Counted from the first letter of the stretch, positions 8,477 to 17,362 are shown. The stretch is 64,000 nucleotides of DNA from JBKCUK01 sp046318415 (GCA_046318415.1 JBKCUK010000011.1:3531-67530); one strand, 5' to 3'. Notes: generated from the letters alone by a model not told the origin. Numbers and translations are program-made.

Positions 8477-9507
8477 AAAGCGTCCAGCGCTGCCTTGAGC
8501 ACTTTTTTATATAAGGTGGGCAAAGCGTGATGATGAAAATCCCGCGGGTGCACGGCTTCCTCAAGAACATCAGAGACATGCGCACAATAGATATCAAGAA
8601 ACAACCTAAAATGCGTAAAAACATGAACCACAGGTTTTTCAAGGAGTTGCCACTGGGCGTGGACGGGTTGATGTTCTTGCCAATCCAACTGAGACCACCT
8701 CTCTGGTCGCCAGGGGGTTCCAGGAGTGCCAATCAATCCTGACAACAGGCCCTGCTCAGGCCGTTTTTGCAACCAAATATGGCCGCGATGATCCCTCACC
8801 ACAAAGGCCACACCATACTGATCAGGTTTGGCTTTTTTGGGTAATGCTTTTGGATAATCCGTGGCGTTTCCATTCTGATAGCCCCTGCAAGAGGCTTGGA
8901 TTGGGCACTGCCCGCACTCGGGATTTTTGGGCGTACAAACGGTGGCACCAAGATCCATCAAGGCCTGGGCCACATCGCCACTGCGGGTTGGGTGGATAAA
9001 GGCGTGCAATGGCTTTTGCACTTGGCGGGCAAGCTCGGCCCCCACCCCCTCGAGGGCAGAAAAACGCGCCATCACCCGTTTAATATTACCGTCGATGGGT
9101 AGGGTTGGACGGGCAAAGGCAATGGACGCAATGGCCGCAGCGGTGTAAAGACCCACACCTGGAATCTTCAAAAGTGATTCCTCATCCTGGGGCAAAGCAC
9201 CGCCATGGTGGGCCACCACATACTGTACGCCCTTATGGAGATTCTCGATCCGGCGGTAATAACCAAGCCCCTGCCAGGCAACCCGCAGCTCATCTAAGCC
9301 AGCAGCTGCAAATGCTTCTAAGGAGGGCCACCGCTCTATAAACCGCAAAAAGTAAGGAATGACCGTGGCCACGGTTGTCTGCTGCAGCATGACCTCTGAC
9401 AGCCACACATGGTAAGGATTGGCACGTCGCGGCGGGTGCACACGCCAGGGCAGCGTGCGCGCTTTGCTGTCATACCAACTTAAAAGAGCATCCCGTGCAT
9501 CAATCAT
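8473..9507 (-). CDS. mutY: A/G-specific adenine DNA glycosylase MutY
   Basis: MutY removes adenine mispaired with 8-oxoguanine. The 344-residue product has the N-terminal PWR element, the helix with catalytic Glu (LSEVMLQQTTV), the helix-hairpin-helix LLKIPGVGLYTAAAIA with the catalytic Asp in PIDGNIKRV, and the Fe-S cluster ligands in CTPKNPECGQCPIQASC (C-x6-C-x2-C-x5-C). A C-terminal NUDIX-like domain (about 225-344) recognises 8-oxoG. It is convergent with rnhB. All key residues are present. Confidence 0.97.
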   Translation of the reverse strand: MIDARDALLSWYDSKARTLPWRVHPPRRANPYHVWLSEVMLQQTTVATVIPYFLRFIERWPSLEAFAAAGLDELRVAWQGLGYYRRIENLHKGVQYVVAHHGGALPQDEESLLKIPGVGLYTAAAIASIAFARPTLPIDGNIKRVMARFSALEGVGAELARQVQKPLHAFIHPTRSGDVAQALMDLGATVCTPKNPECGQCPIQASCRGYQNGNATDYPKALPKKAKPDQYGVAFVVRDHRGHIWLQKRPEQGLLSGLIGTPGTPWRPERWSQLDWQEHQPVHAQWQLLEKPVVHVFTHFRLFLDIYCAHVSDVLEEAVHPRDFHHHALPTLYKKVLKAALDAF

Positions 9508-9600
9508 AAAGGGCTTTATAAACCAGAAAATACTAAAGATATAGATTATCTTTGTATGTTTTAAATCCTCTTTGATGACGTCCTCAAACCTCCTTGAGGC

Positions 9601-10449
9601 TCAGCCCTTAGGTGCTTCGTTTTGCGCAAAATCCCGCTTCAAGAACAAAGGCCGCTCTCGATAGAGAATCACGCCTGTTAAGATCATCAGAAGCAATGTT
9701 TGAATGACTTTACTATCAGGATGCGTTGCAAACAATTCATTGAAAAATCCAGCACTGATATGAAAAACAACCGCCACAAGGATGTTTCGGTTACTGCGGT
9801 AATAGAGCCAGTTCATCAAGATGACGAAAGGAAACAGGCTCAATGCAAAATTAACACCATAAATCCAATGGGTAGCAACCACATTACTGTGATAATAGTC
9901 CTTAATAAACGACAGTGGAAAATGCCAGACCACCCAAAAAAGTGCAAACATGATCGAGGTGGTCAATAAGTTAAAGCGTGCCCGCAAACAATCCGTACCA
10001 TAGGAGTGCCACGCCAACTCTTCCACGAGAGGCGCCAGAAAAAGCATCACCCACGCCGGAAACAGAGGAAAATTGAAGGAGGGCTTTTCTGCAAGACGAA
10101 ATTGATTGAGGTCATGCCCCATGAATAAGGAAAGAACTTGGGCAAGCAAAAGGCTCGCCGGCATCAAACCACACGCCAAAAGCATCATGTGGGGCTTAAC
10201 CCCTGAAACGCTCAACAACCGCGGCAACAGATCACGACGTAAGTGAGGATTTCTATACATCATGGTAAAGGCAATCAACGTTGGGCTTGCCAAGCCAAGC
10301 AGCATCAAAACACCCGTGATAATCTCATGTCCCTGCTGCGGGGGCTCCATATGACTGAAAGCGGCTGCAGCAAACCACGCAACCCACGTGATGAGTGTTG
10401 CCAAAACATAGAACAGAACGGGACGATCGTAATATTGAATTTCAGTCAT
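9601..10449 (-). CDS. CPBP-family intramembrane protease
   Basis: This is a polytopic membrane protein of 282 residues with about seven or eight hydrophobic segments. It carries the family's motif 1, a Glu pair in LVEELAWHSYGTDCLR, and motif 2, FWVVWHFPL, with a conserved His. CPBP (CAAX protease/bacteriocin-processing, formerly Abi) proteins are membrane metalloproteases or glutamate proteases of varied use, such as bacteriocin self-immunity and peptide maturation. No peptide or bacteriocin gene is seen next to it. The region just upstream holds a decayed second copy of the same N-terminus, pointing to tandem duplication. Confidence 0.85.
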   Translation of the reverse strand: MTEIQYYDRPVLFYVLATLITWVAWFAAAAFSHMEPPQQGHEIITGVLMLLGLASPTLIAFTMMYRNPHLRRDLLPRLLSVSGVKPHMMLLACGLMPASLLLAQVLSLFMGHDLNQFRLAEKPSFNFPLFPAWVMLFLAPLVEELAWHSYGTDCLRARFNLLTTSIMFALFWVVWHFPLSFIKDYYHSNVVATHWIYGVNFALSLFPFVILMNWLYYRSNRNILVAVVFHISAGFFNELFATHPDSKVIQTLLLMILTGVILYRERPLFLKRDFAQNEAPKG

Positions 10450-10487
10450 TTTGACTCAAAATATCTAAGCGGTTTCAAAGAAGCCTT

Positions 10488-10652
10488 TTAAAACGCTACG
10501 GCCTCATATCTACTTTGGGTTCTGCTCACTTTATATCCCAGCTGCGGGGGCTCCACATGACTGAAAATAGCCACAACAAACCACGCAACCCACGCGATGA
10601 GCGTTGCCAAAATATAGAATAGAACAGGGCGATCATTTTCAGAACAGCGCAT
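10488..10652 (-). pseudogene. N-terminal remnant of a second CPBP protease gene
   Basis: Bases 10541-10636 are a diverged copy (roughly 10 differences in 96 bases by eye) of 10335-10430, the start of the CPBP gene. Read on the minus strand from ATG 10652-10650, it gives 54 residues beginning MRCSENDRPVLFYILATL, then a segment parallel to the intact gene (DRPVLFY, ATLI-WVAWF, FSH-EPPQ). It runs into a TAA at 10490-10488 soon after the similarity ends. Most differences are silent or conservative, so the copy was once under selection before the rest of the gene was lost. Translation today is possible but not shown. Confidence 0.75.
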
Positions 10653-10770
10653 TCTGCCTTTCGAAGATCGGTTATCTATAAAGCCAACCAGGACTCACTG
10701 TAAAGACGCCATTGCGGGGCAAGCACGCCAAACTCATACTCCTGCCAAACCCATTCTCTTTGCCCAAATG

Positions 10771-10795
10771 AAAAAAGGCGCTTTCGCGCCTTTTT
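10771..10795 (-). terminator. Intrinsic terminator of the Ala-rich peptide gene
   Basis: A stem GGCGC/GCGCC with loop TTTC is flanked by an A-run on the left and a T-run on the right, so it can terminate on both strands. On the minus strand it lies about 30 bases after the stop of the gene at 10828-11025. Confidence 0.8.
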
Positions 10796-10827
10796 CCGAA
10801 GCTTTACTCTCTTGCGAGAGCGAGAAG

Positions 10828-11025
10828 TTACTTCTTCTCAGCAGCCTTGTCAGCAGCTGGAGCAGCTTCAGCAGCGGCTGGAACAGCAGCTTCAGCAGCA
10901 GGAGCAGCTGGAGCAGCAGCTTCCATCTTATGGTCTTTACCCTTGTGCTCAGCAGCCTTGTCAGCAGCAGCAAAAGCAGGAGCAGCAAACAAAGCAGCAA
11001 TCATAGCAACTGGAATGAAACGCAT
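10828..11025 (-). CDS. Small exported Ala-rich peptide
   Basis: This 65-residue protein has a clear signal peptide (MRFIPVAMIAALFAAPAFA, ending in an AxA cleavage box). The mature part of about 45 residues is nearly all Ala, Glu, Lys and Pro (for example ADKAAEHKGKDHKMEAAAP and two copies of ADKAAE). It starts at ATG 11025 with AGGAG upstream and is closed by an intrinsic terminator, so it is a complete monocistronic unit. A perfect 7-bp inverted repeat sits in its leader (11047-11064). Similar small Ala/Lys-rich periplasmic proteins are known in alphaproteobacteria but have no assigned function. Confidence 0.72.
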   Translation of the reverse strand: MRFIPVAMIAALFAAPAFAAADKAAEHKGKDHKMEAAAPAAPAAEAAVPAAAEAAPAADKAAEKK

Positions 11026-11046
11026 CTTAACTCTCCTAAAAGTTTA

Positions 11047-11064
11047 ACGTTTGATGCCAAACGT
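11047..11064. promoter_or_regulatory. Inverted repeat in the leader of the Ala-rich peptide gene
   Basis: ACGTTTG and CAAACGT are separated by four bases and lie 22-39 bases upstream of the ATG at 11025. It could be an operator or an mRNA 5' hairpin. Only the symmetry is seen; no known regulator box is recognised. Confidence 0.4.
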
Positions 11065-11271
11065 GATTGGTTCAGCACGCTTGCAGCATAACAAATGGTA
11101 TTGAACCTTCAACAGTCTCGTGTTTTCGCCTGAAAGTTGCAAGACACTGTTGTACGGATGCCACACTTTTGCTTGGCACCCCTGGGAAATGATGTTAGTG
11201 TTTTTATGAAAATTTAACTCGAAGTGCAGCTAAAATAGTCGGATAGCTGTTTCCAGAAAGGAGAAGGACCC

Positions 11272-12495
11272 TTGCATTCCTTGATTTCTAGATCTCTTTT
11301 GGGTTTAGCCTTCGTGCTTTTCTGGCTTAGGGCTGCGACAGCTGAGGCTGTGGTCTATGCCCATGTGGTGATGGACGCAGCCACCGGTCGGGTTCTCCAA
11401 GCCCACAATGCGGATACCCTCACCCCCCCCGCATCGCTCACAAAAATGATGACCCTATATATGATCTTTGAAGCCCTGCAACAGGGAAAACTGAAACTCT
11501 CCTCAAAAATCACCATCACACCCCATGGCGCCCGACAAATACCCACAAAACTGGGCGTTAAGCCGGGTACGCAAATTACCGTTGAACAAGCCATCCTGGC
11601 GTTGCTGACGCGTTCAGCCAATGATGTGTCGGCCTCCTATGCGGAACATGTTGCAAAAACAGAAAGTGCCTTTGCCCACCAGATGACGCAAAAAGCGCGC
11701 ACCCTTGGCCTTCAGCATACTATTTTTAAGAACGCGTCCGGCGTCCCAGCCAAAGGGCAGCTGACCACCGCACGGGAGATGGCCAAGCTCTCACGGATTT
11801 TATTTCAGCATTTCCCCACCTACACCCGCTACTTTGCCACCAAAGTTTTTCACTATCGGGGGCAGCCCATCCACAACCACAACCACATGTTGGGCCCCCT
11901 GCCCCAAGATGAGAGTATTATTGTGGATGGCATCAAGACGGGATTTGTGAATGCCTCAGGCTTTAACCTGGCGGCATCGGCCATCAAACGTGGTCAGCGT
12001 CTTTTTGCGGTGGTGATGGGCGGGCCCAGCTGGCGCTGGCGCGATCAACGCATGGGCAAGTTGCTCCAAGCTTCCTACCGCATGATGGAGCGGGGTCAAA
12101 CCACCTTTGCCCAGGCCCATGATTTTGAGGAAGATATAGCCGAACCCGTTCAAGCAAAGCCGGCTTTGACCCGCGCTGTGGCCTATGACGTGCCGCATCA
12201 GAAGCCTAACAAAAATCCACCCACTTGGGCGGTGCAACTGGGCACATACCGCACATCGGCTCTCGCCCAACAAGCTGCCAAAGCCTCCCTGCGTCATTTG
12301 GCGCAGTCGGGACACAATGCGCGCATTGCCATCACCCCCACAGGCCGCAAGACCAAACGTCAGTTTCGCGCGCGTCTCGCCGGTCTTGATCGGGCCAGCG
12401 CCCAGCGCATTTGCCAAAAACTCAGCCACCAAGGTCAACGGTGCCTTGCCATGCGCAATGTCTCACCCAGGCTCGCCTCGGCCGGAGCGCCCTAA
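11272..12495 (+). CDS. D-alanyl-D-alanine carboxypeptidase (S11 family) with C-terminal SPOR domain
   Basis: This DacA-type penicillin-binding protein trims the terminal D-Ala of peptidoglycan stem peptides in the periplasm. The 407-residue product starts at TTG 11272 behind AAAGGAGAAGG and has a signal peptide ending near ATAEA. The three active-site motifs are in order: SLTK (nucleophile Ser and Lys), SAN and KTG (DGIKTGFVNASG). After about residue 310 a SPOR-like domain follows (WAVQLGTYRTSALAQQAA and a second half), which binds glycan strands stripped of stems at the septum. This fusion is common in alphaproteobacteria. It points to work at division sites. Confidence 0.93.
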   Translation: MHSLISRSLLGLAFVLFWLRAATAEAVVYAHVVMDAATGRVLQAHNADTLTPPASLTKMMTLYMIFEALQQGKLKLSSKITITPHGARQIPTKLGVKPGTQITVEQAILALLTRSANDVSASYAEHVAKTESAFAHQMTQKARTLGLQHTIFKNASGVPAKGQLTTAREMAKLSRILFQHFPTYTRYFATKVFHYRGQPIHNHNHMLGPLPQDESIIVDGIKTGFVNASGFNLAASAIKRGQRLFAVVMGGPSWRWRDQRMGKLLQASYRMMERGQTTFAQAHDFEEDIAEPVQAKPALTRAVAYDVPHQKPNKNPPTWAVQLGTYRTSALAQQAAKASLRHLAQSGHNARIAITPTGRKTKRQFRARLAGLDRASAQRICQKLSHQGQRCLAMRNVSPRLASAGAP

Positions 12496-12820
12496 TCCCA
12501 AATAGGCAGCCAAGCCAGTGGAGTCAACCCTCCGCGCTTTCTGAGAGGACAAATTGATATTTCAATGGTGAAGAGCAGATCTTCATTCCTATCAGTTCAT
12601 GGAAAAATAAAGCATCCTGAGAGCCTGACTCAAGGATATGGATCACCTCCTAAAATGGCCGCAACGGCTCTCCATCCAGGATTGTCAACAAAGAGGGTGC
12701 CTTAGCGCCCGCCAAAAAAACAACAAAAAATGCTTCATTGGAAAAATGTTGACATTCTTGGTCGATACGTCTACGCATTCTCTTGGCTAAAAGCTTCCCA
12801 TCGATAACAGGAGTCAAAAC
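12496..12820. other. Gene-free stretch before the LRR gene
   Basis: No credible frame on either strand. It holds a possible -35 TTGACA at 12749-12754 with only a poor -10 (TACGCA, 17 bases later), and AGGAG at the end as ribosome binding site for the gene at 12821. Confidence 0.4.
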
Positions 12821-14041
12821 ATGATCCGCTCACGTTCCTTCCTTGACTTCCTCATGTTGGCCTCTACCCTGGGCACTGGCGCATGCGCGCACGCAACTGA
12901 CGCTCTGGCAATGGAAGACAACAATCCGCCTAAAAAAGTGCCCTCGCTCTACGACTCATGCTCCCAGTTTATAAGAAAAACCATTGAAGACGAAATTCAG
13001 CGCAACCCGGCGGAATTGCCACCCACCCTTGTACTCGCGCAAGAAGCTCGCGGCCCTCAAGAGACCATAGAAGTCCTTTTCGGATCTTCTTATGATGTGC
13101 GTGATTTTGAACATCTCAATAGAAGTTTTCTTCGCGAATTCCCGACAATTAAGTTCGGCTTTAGGTTGCAAATGCATTCTAGGATCAGAATTCAGAGCAT
13201 GTTTGAGCTGTTTGCGCAAAACAATACTGTCCTCACAAACCTTGATCTACATTACTCGGGCACGAAATTCATTATTGAAAAACTTAATCTTCTGAGCAAC
13301 TTAAAAATCCTAGACCTTTCATGGACCAAAATGAGAGGCGACATCCATCATTTAGCTTCGCTGACACGGCTGACTACTCTCGACCTCAGCAACACTGAGC
13401 TGAAAGATAACGATATCGCCAGGTTAGAGGCGCTGACCAACCTTCAAACCCTTGACCTCACCAACAATAGAAACACCGCGCACTGTCTTTCCTCCATCGG
13501 CAAGTTGGTGTCCTTGACAGACCTAAATCTGTTCCACACGGCTGGCCATGTGGGCGGCCATTCAGAAGCACTGACCTCGCTGACGAACCTAACGATCCTC
13601 GACCTTAGTGCTTGTGTAGGCGATGGTTTTTGCCTTGAGCACTTAAGCCCATTGACGCAGCTGAGGCACCTTACCCTTAGAGGTATGGACATTACACCTC
13701 AAAGGGTGTGCGCGCTTTCATCGTTGACCAACCTTGAGATCCTAAACCTAGGGTTGAATCCAATTGGCGCAGAAGGTGCAGCTGTCGTTGGTGGCCTTAC
13801 CAACCTCATCGAACTTGAGCTGATGGAAAATCGGATCGGCGACGCTGGCTTTGCCCATTTGTCTTCCCTGGTTAATCTTGAATTTCTAGACGCTGCGGGC
13901 AATGACATTAGCGCGGCGGGTCTTTTGGTTCTCGACCACCTGACCAATCTCAAGCGCCTTGAAATCCGCTACAACCAAATCCGGTTGGGGGATCCAGCGC
14001 TTGAAGCGATTCAGAAAAAAGGTGTCATGATCAATCTTTAA
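12821..14041 (+). CDS. Exported leucine-rich-repeat protein
   Basis: The 406-residue product has a probable signal peptide (SFLDFLMLASTLGTGACAHA) and a helical region of about 100 residues. About ten regular 24-residue LRRs (about 145-395) follow, of the form LTNLxxLdLxxNxIxxxGaxxLxx (LTRLTTLDLSNTELKDNDIA, LTNLEILNLGLNPIGAEGAA). The cysteine and 'GaxxL' pattern resembles the LRR type found in eukaryotic-like bacterial effectors. It has a well-placed AGGAG and a strong terminator after the stop, so it is a single-gene unit. A role in host protein binding is inference. It is longer and more regular than the LRR protein at 4452-5186. Confidence 0.85.
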   Translation: MIRSRSFLDFLMLASTLGTGACAHATDALAMEDNNPPKKVPSLYDSCSQFIRKTIEDEIQRNPAELPPTLVLAQEARGPQETIEVLFGSSYDVRDFEHLNRSFLREFPTIKFGFRLQMHSRIRIQSMFELFAQNNTVLTNLDLHYSGTKFIIEKLNLLSNLKILDLSWTKMRGDIHHLASLTRLTTLDLSNTELKDNDIARLEALTNLQTLDLTNNRNTAHCLSSIGKLVSLTDLNLFHTAGHVGGHSEALTSLTNLTILDLSACVGDGFCLEHLSPLTQLRHLTLRGMDITPQRVCALSSLTNLEILNLGLNPIGAEGAAVVGGLTNLIELELMENRIGDAGFAHLSSLVNLEFLDAAGNDISAAGLLVLDHLTNLKRLEIRYNQIRLGDPALEAIQKKGVMINL

Positions 14042-14073
14042 CAGTCTATTGAAACAGTCACGGTACTGAATCT

Positions 14074-14109
14074 AACCCGCTGATCACTGAATCAGCGGGT
14101 TTATTTTTT
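14074..14109 (+). terminator. Intrinsic terminator of the LRR gene
   Basis: An 11-bp perfect stem (AACCCGCTGAT with ATCAGCGGGTT), a 6-base loop and a T-rich tail lie 33 bases after the stop at 14041. The adjacent minus-strand gene ends at 14149. Confidence 0.9.
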
Positions 14110-14148
14110 AAAGAACCAGTGGGTAGCTACAATCCGTGAGTATTAAAC

Positions 14149-15033
14149 TCACTGATTTTGCGGCGCACGCATTGAATAGGCTTTTTCTGGGAAGGTCACG
14201 GGCATTTCTTCGGGACGGCGGCCGCCCAGCACCTCAAGCACCATTTCGGCCGTCTGAACCCCTAAAGCATATTGGTCTGGACCATAGGTGGCAGTGGCCC
14301 CAAAAGGCAGCACATCATGGTCGCTGGCATAAAGGGGAAGCTGGGCCTTTTTGGCGACCTTGGCGATGGCCTCAAAGGCCGAAAGCGCCGTATTATCGTT
14401 GTGAATCAAGATGGCCTCCACACTGCCCGCAAGATTTTGGGCAGCCGCCACACATTCCGCGGACTTGGTCGCACTGACGGCCACCACTTCAAAACCCAAA
14501 GCCTTGGCTACTTTTTGCATCTCATTGAGGGTCGAGACCGAATTGGCCTCACCCGGATTATAGATGACGCCCAAGCGCTTTAGCTGGGGTTGCTCGGACT
14601 TCACAAAGGTCAAGAGTTCCAGGGAAGGAATGTAATTGGAAGCCCCTGTCACCGGCAATCCTGGCTGTTTCAAGTCTTTCACCAGCTTTGCCCCCAAAGG
14701 ATCGGTGACCGAGCTAAACACCACGGGCACGCCGCGCGCTTTTGCAGCAGAAACAGCCGCTTGGGCAGCCGTTGTCCCAAGGGCTACGATCACTTTAACG
14801 CCACTGGCCACAAATTTTTGCGCGATTTGGGCTGCCAAGGCCGGGTTGCCTTGGGCATTTTGTACCTCAACGGTGGTGGCGTTTTCCTTCAAGCGGGCAA
14901 GAAGTCCATCACGGGTTTGGTTAAGGGCAGGGTGTTCGATGATCTGAAGAACGCCGACGGTAGGAGAGTTTGCGGCAAAAACAGGAGAAGAAATTAAGAA
15001 CGAGAGGAAGCTGACAAAAACACGACGTAACAT
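14149..15033 (-). CDS. ABC transporter substrate-binding protein (ABC_sub_bind/TrpX type), orphan
   Basis: A periplasmic binding protein of 294 residues with a signal peptide (FVSFLSFLISSPVFA). The two-lobed fold is recognisable by VGVLQIIEHPALNQTRDGL, VIVALGTTAAQAAVSAA, VPVVFSSVTDPLGAKLV, GVIYNPGEANSV and the C-terminal ATYGPDQYALGVQTAEM. This is the family described as tryptophan/tyrosine or uncharacterised-ligand binding proteins. Normally a permease and an ATPase gene follow; here the neighbours are an LRR gene and rlmJ, so the importer is incomplete in this window. The ligand is unknown. Confidence 0.85.
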   Translation of the reverse strand: MLRRVFVSFLSFLISSPVFAANSPTVGVLQIIEHPALNQTRDGLLARLKENATTVEVQNAQGNPALAAQIAQKFVASGVKVIVALGTTAAQAAVSAAKARGVPVVFSSVTDPLGAKLVKDLKQPGLPVTGASNYIPSLELLTFVKSEQPQLKRLGVIYNPGEANSVSTLNEMQKVAKALGFEVVAVSATKSAECVAAAQNLAGSVEAILIHNDNTALSAFEAIAKVAKKAQLPLYASDHDVLPFGATATYGPDQYALGVQTAEMVLEVLGGRRPEEMPVTFPEKAYSMRAPQNQ

Positions 15034-15226
15034 TGAAGGGCTCCATTTATTTTTTCTAATGCATAAGGTCTACCAGGGCTTTTTGTACAGTGATGATGGT
15101 GATGCAACATTATGAAATTCCTCATTTCCTATTCGAAGAAAACGTCACCTAACAACGAACGCTTGCATTCGCAAGAGTGTTTCAGGCAAGTTAGACTACG
15201 TTATCACCTAGGGTTTGTCAAAATCA

Positions 15227-16066
15227 ATGAATTACCGCCACGCCTTCCATGCCGGCAACTTTGCCGATGTCCTCAAACATCAACTTTTGGCCTGGCAACT
15301 TGAGCATCTGCGCCAAAAACCAACACCTTTTTTTGTTCTGGACACCCACGCAGGTCTTGGTCTCTATGACCTCACCAGCGAACCCGCACAACGCTCGCCA
15401 GAGTTCATGGGCGGCATCGCAAGGGCCCGTCCCCACCTGCCCCCAAGCCTTTATACTGCGGCTTTGGACGAACTGAACGACACCTCATCTGAGAGCCCTC
15501 TCAGATTTTATCCTGGCTCACCTTATCTGATTCAAATGGCCTTACGGGATGATGATCGTGCTTCCTTTTGTGAACTGCACCCTGAGGATGCCAAGGCCCT
15601 CCAGTTCACCATTTTTGATCATCGCAAAACCAAGGTTCAAGTAACCGATGGTTTTCAGGCGCTGGCTGCCCAACTTCCCCCACAAGAGCGGCGCGGCCTG
15701 ATCTTAATTGATCCTGCCTTTGAGGATCGCGCAGAATTCGATCATCTGGCACGAGGACTGATGCAAGCCCTCAAGCGTTTTCGCCATGGCAGCTATCTGA
15801 TCTGGTTCCCCATTAAAAATGAGAACCACACCAAAGCATTTTTGCAGCAACTGGAGACCTGTCCGTTACCGGAAACATGGTTCATGGATATTACGCTGAA
15901 TGTCACACGCACGCCAACTGCCCTGAATCGCATTGGCTTTTTGCTGTTGAATCCCTCCTGGGGGATGGAAGAAAAAGTGCGTGCGCATTTTCCGAGCCTG
16001 CTGCAGGCTATGAATCAAGGCCGTGATTATGAGATGGTCTTCAAGAAAATACGAGGTGAGGCTTAA
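15227..16066 (+). CDS. rlmJ: 23S rRNA (adenine(2030)-N6)-methyltransferase RlmJ
   Basis: RlmJ methylates A2030 of 23S rRNA. The 279-residue product starts with the family's own N-terminus MNYRHAFHAGNFADVLKH, so I place the start at ATG 15227 rather than the TTG four codons earlier. LDTHAGLGLYDL is the SAM-binding motif, and LILIDPAFEDRAEFDHL holds the DPPY-like catalytic motif (DPAF here, as is usual for RlmJ). It is followed within 12 bp by another RNA methyltransferase, probably co-transcribed. Confidence 0.94.
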   Translation: MNYRHAFHAGNFADVLKHQLLAWQLEHLRQKPTPFFVLDTHAGLGLYDLTSEPAQRSPEFMGGIARARPHLPPSLYTAALDELNDTSSESPLRFYPGSPYLIQMALRDDDRASFCELHPEDAKALQFTIFDHRKTKVQVTDGFQALAAQLPPQERRGLILIDPAFEDRAEFDHLARGLMQALKRFRHGSYLIWFPIKNENHTKAFLQQLETCPLPETWFMDITLNVTRTPTALNRIGFLLLNPSWGMEEKVRAHFPSLLQAMNQGRDYEMVFKKIRGEA

Positions 16067-16077
16067 GGAAACGGCCG

Positions 16078-17187
16078 ATGACAGCAAGACTCTGTCCCCA
16101 CTTAAGTGAATGCGGCGGCTGCCAGCTACAGCATCTGGATCACAGCGCGTACATAAAAGCAAAAGAGGACCTACTGAGCATAGCCCTCGAAGCCCACAGC
16201 ATTTCCTGCACCAATCGCCTACAGCTGCAGACCTTTACCCCAGCAGCGCGTCGTCGGGTGCAGTTTAAAGCGGAGCGTCAGGAAGGTCAGATTGCGCTTG
16301 GTTTTTACGCCAGGCGCTCTCACACCTTGGTGGACATCCAAACCTGTCTTGTTGTTGAGCCCCTGATACGAGACTTTCTTGAGCCCTTGCGCGATGGCAT
16401 GCGCCATATTTTACAAGAAAATCAAAAGGCCGAGATCCACGTTTTAGCTGCCGACGAAGGGCTTGATGTGCATATTTTGGCATCCAATAAATCTGAGATG
16501 AACGCCCGCCACAATACAGCGCTTTTGCTATGGGCTGAGGCTCAATCCGGCCTCGCCCGCCTTCGCGTCAATCAGCATCTTATCTTTCTGCGCCACGCCC
16601 CCCATCTCTCTTTTGCAGACGTCAAGGTCGCGGTGGATGCCTCCTCATTTTTGCAGGCCAGCGCTGAGAGTGAAGCGTATATGGTAGACACTTGCCTGAA
16701 GGCGATCTTGCAGCATTGCCCCAAACCAAAACGTCTCGTGGACCTTTTTTGCGGGCGGGGAACCTTCAGCCTTCCTCTGGCCAAGCTTGCAGCTGTTATG
16801 GCCTATGAATCCGAGGAGGAGGCCCTGAAGGCGCTCACAAAAGTAGCACACCACGCCCAGCACAAACTGACGGTCCACCGGCGCAACCTTTTGAAGGAAC
16901 CGCTCACCCCCCTTGAGCTTCGCGAAGCAAGCGCTGTGATTATGGATCCACCCCGCTCAGGCGCCCTTGCGCAGGCTCGCAACCTCGCCAACAGCGATGT
17001 GCCCTGTATTGTGTCCATCTCTTGCGATCCGCAAACCTTTGCGCGGGATGCAGCTATTCTATGTGCAGGTGGCTACACCCTGATCCAAGTGCAGGGTATT
17101 GATCAATTTCACTGGTCGACCCACCTTGAAGTGATGGGGGTTTTCATAAAATTAAACAGCCGATTGCCAAAGCGCCGCGGCCTGTGA
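16078..17187 (+). CDS. 23S rRNA (uracil-5-)-methyltransferase family (RumA/RlmD-like)
   Basis: This SAM-dependent m5U RNA methyltransferase has 369 residues. The N-terminal Fe-S cluster ligands are C6, C12 and C15 (CPHLSECGGCQLQ), with the fourth probably in DIQTCLVVE near residue 84. SAM motif LVDLFCGRGTFSLPLA, the MDPPRSGA motif, and the nucleophile region SISCDPQTFARDAA, whose Cys forms the covalent RNA adduct, all follow. It lacks the long TRAM domain of E. coli RlmD, as do many alphaproteobacterial members. The target base (U1939, U747 or tRNA U54) cannot be decided from sequence by eye. It lies 15 bp upstream of tRNA-Thr. Confidence 0.9.
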   Translation: MTARLCPHLSECGGCQLQHLDHSAYIKAKEDLLSIALEAHSISCTNRLQLQTFTPAARRRVQFKAERQEGQIALGFYARRSHTLVDIQTCLVVEPLIRDFLEPLRDGMRHILQENQKAEIHVLAADEGLDVHILASNKSEMNARHNTALLLWAEAQSGLARLRVNQHLIFLRHAPHLSFADVKVAVDASSFLQASAESEAYMVDTCLKAILQHCPKPKRLVDLFCGRGTFSLPLAKLAAVMAYESEEEALKALTKVAHHAQHKLTVHRRNLLKEPLTPLELREASAVIMDPPRSGALAQARNLANSDVPCIVSISCDPQTFARDAAILCAGGYTLIQVQGIDQFHWSTHLEVMGVFIKLNSRLPKRRGL

Positions 17188-17202
17188 TAGAAGAAGATCA
17201 TT

Positions 17203-17278
17203 GCCGGATTAGCTCAGCTGGTAGAGCAACTGATTTGTAATCAGTAGGTCGTTGGTTCGAATCCGACATCCGGCACCA
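17203..17278 (+). tRNA. tRNA-Thr (anticodon TGT)
   Basis: A full cloverleaf can be drawn. The acceptor stem is GCCGGAT/ATCCGGC, the D arm contains AGCTCAGCTGGTAGAGC, and the anticodon stem CTGAT/ATCAG holds the loop TTTGTAA (anticodon TGT, reading ACA). The T arm contains GGTTCGAATCC, and the 3' CCA is encoded. Discriminator A fits tRNA-Thr. Confidence 0.97.
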
Positions 17279-17362
17279 CCTCAAAAAACACACCAAAGCC
17301 CGCCTTCCCCAAGTCCATGGGAATGACCTCTTCAAACAAAAAAACAATCAAGAGATATCCAA

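Noticed and set aside
9508..9600. Hairpins between the CPBP gene and mutY as terminators
   Set aside because: The inverted repeats are short and lack T-runs on the relevant strand.
10768..11091. Plus-strand frame opposite the Ala-rich peptide gene
   Set aside because: It is an artefact of GCAGCA-type repeats leaving all frames open. The minus-strand frame has the signal peptide, ribosome binding site and terminator.
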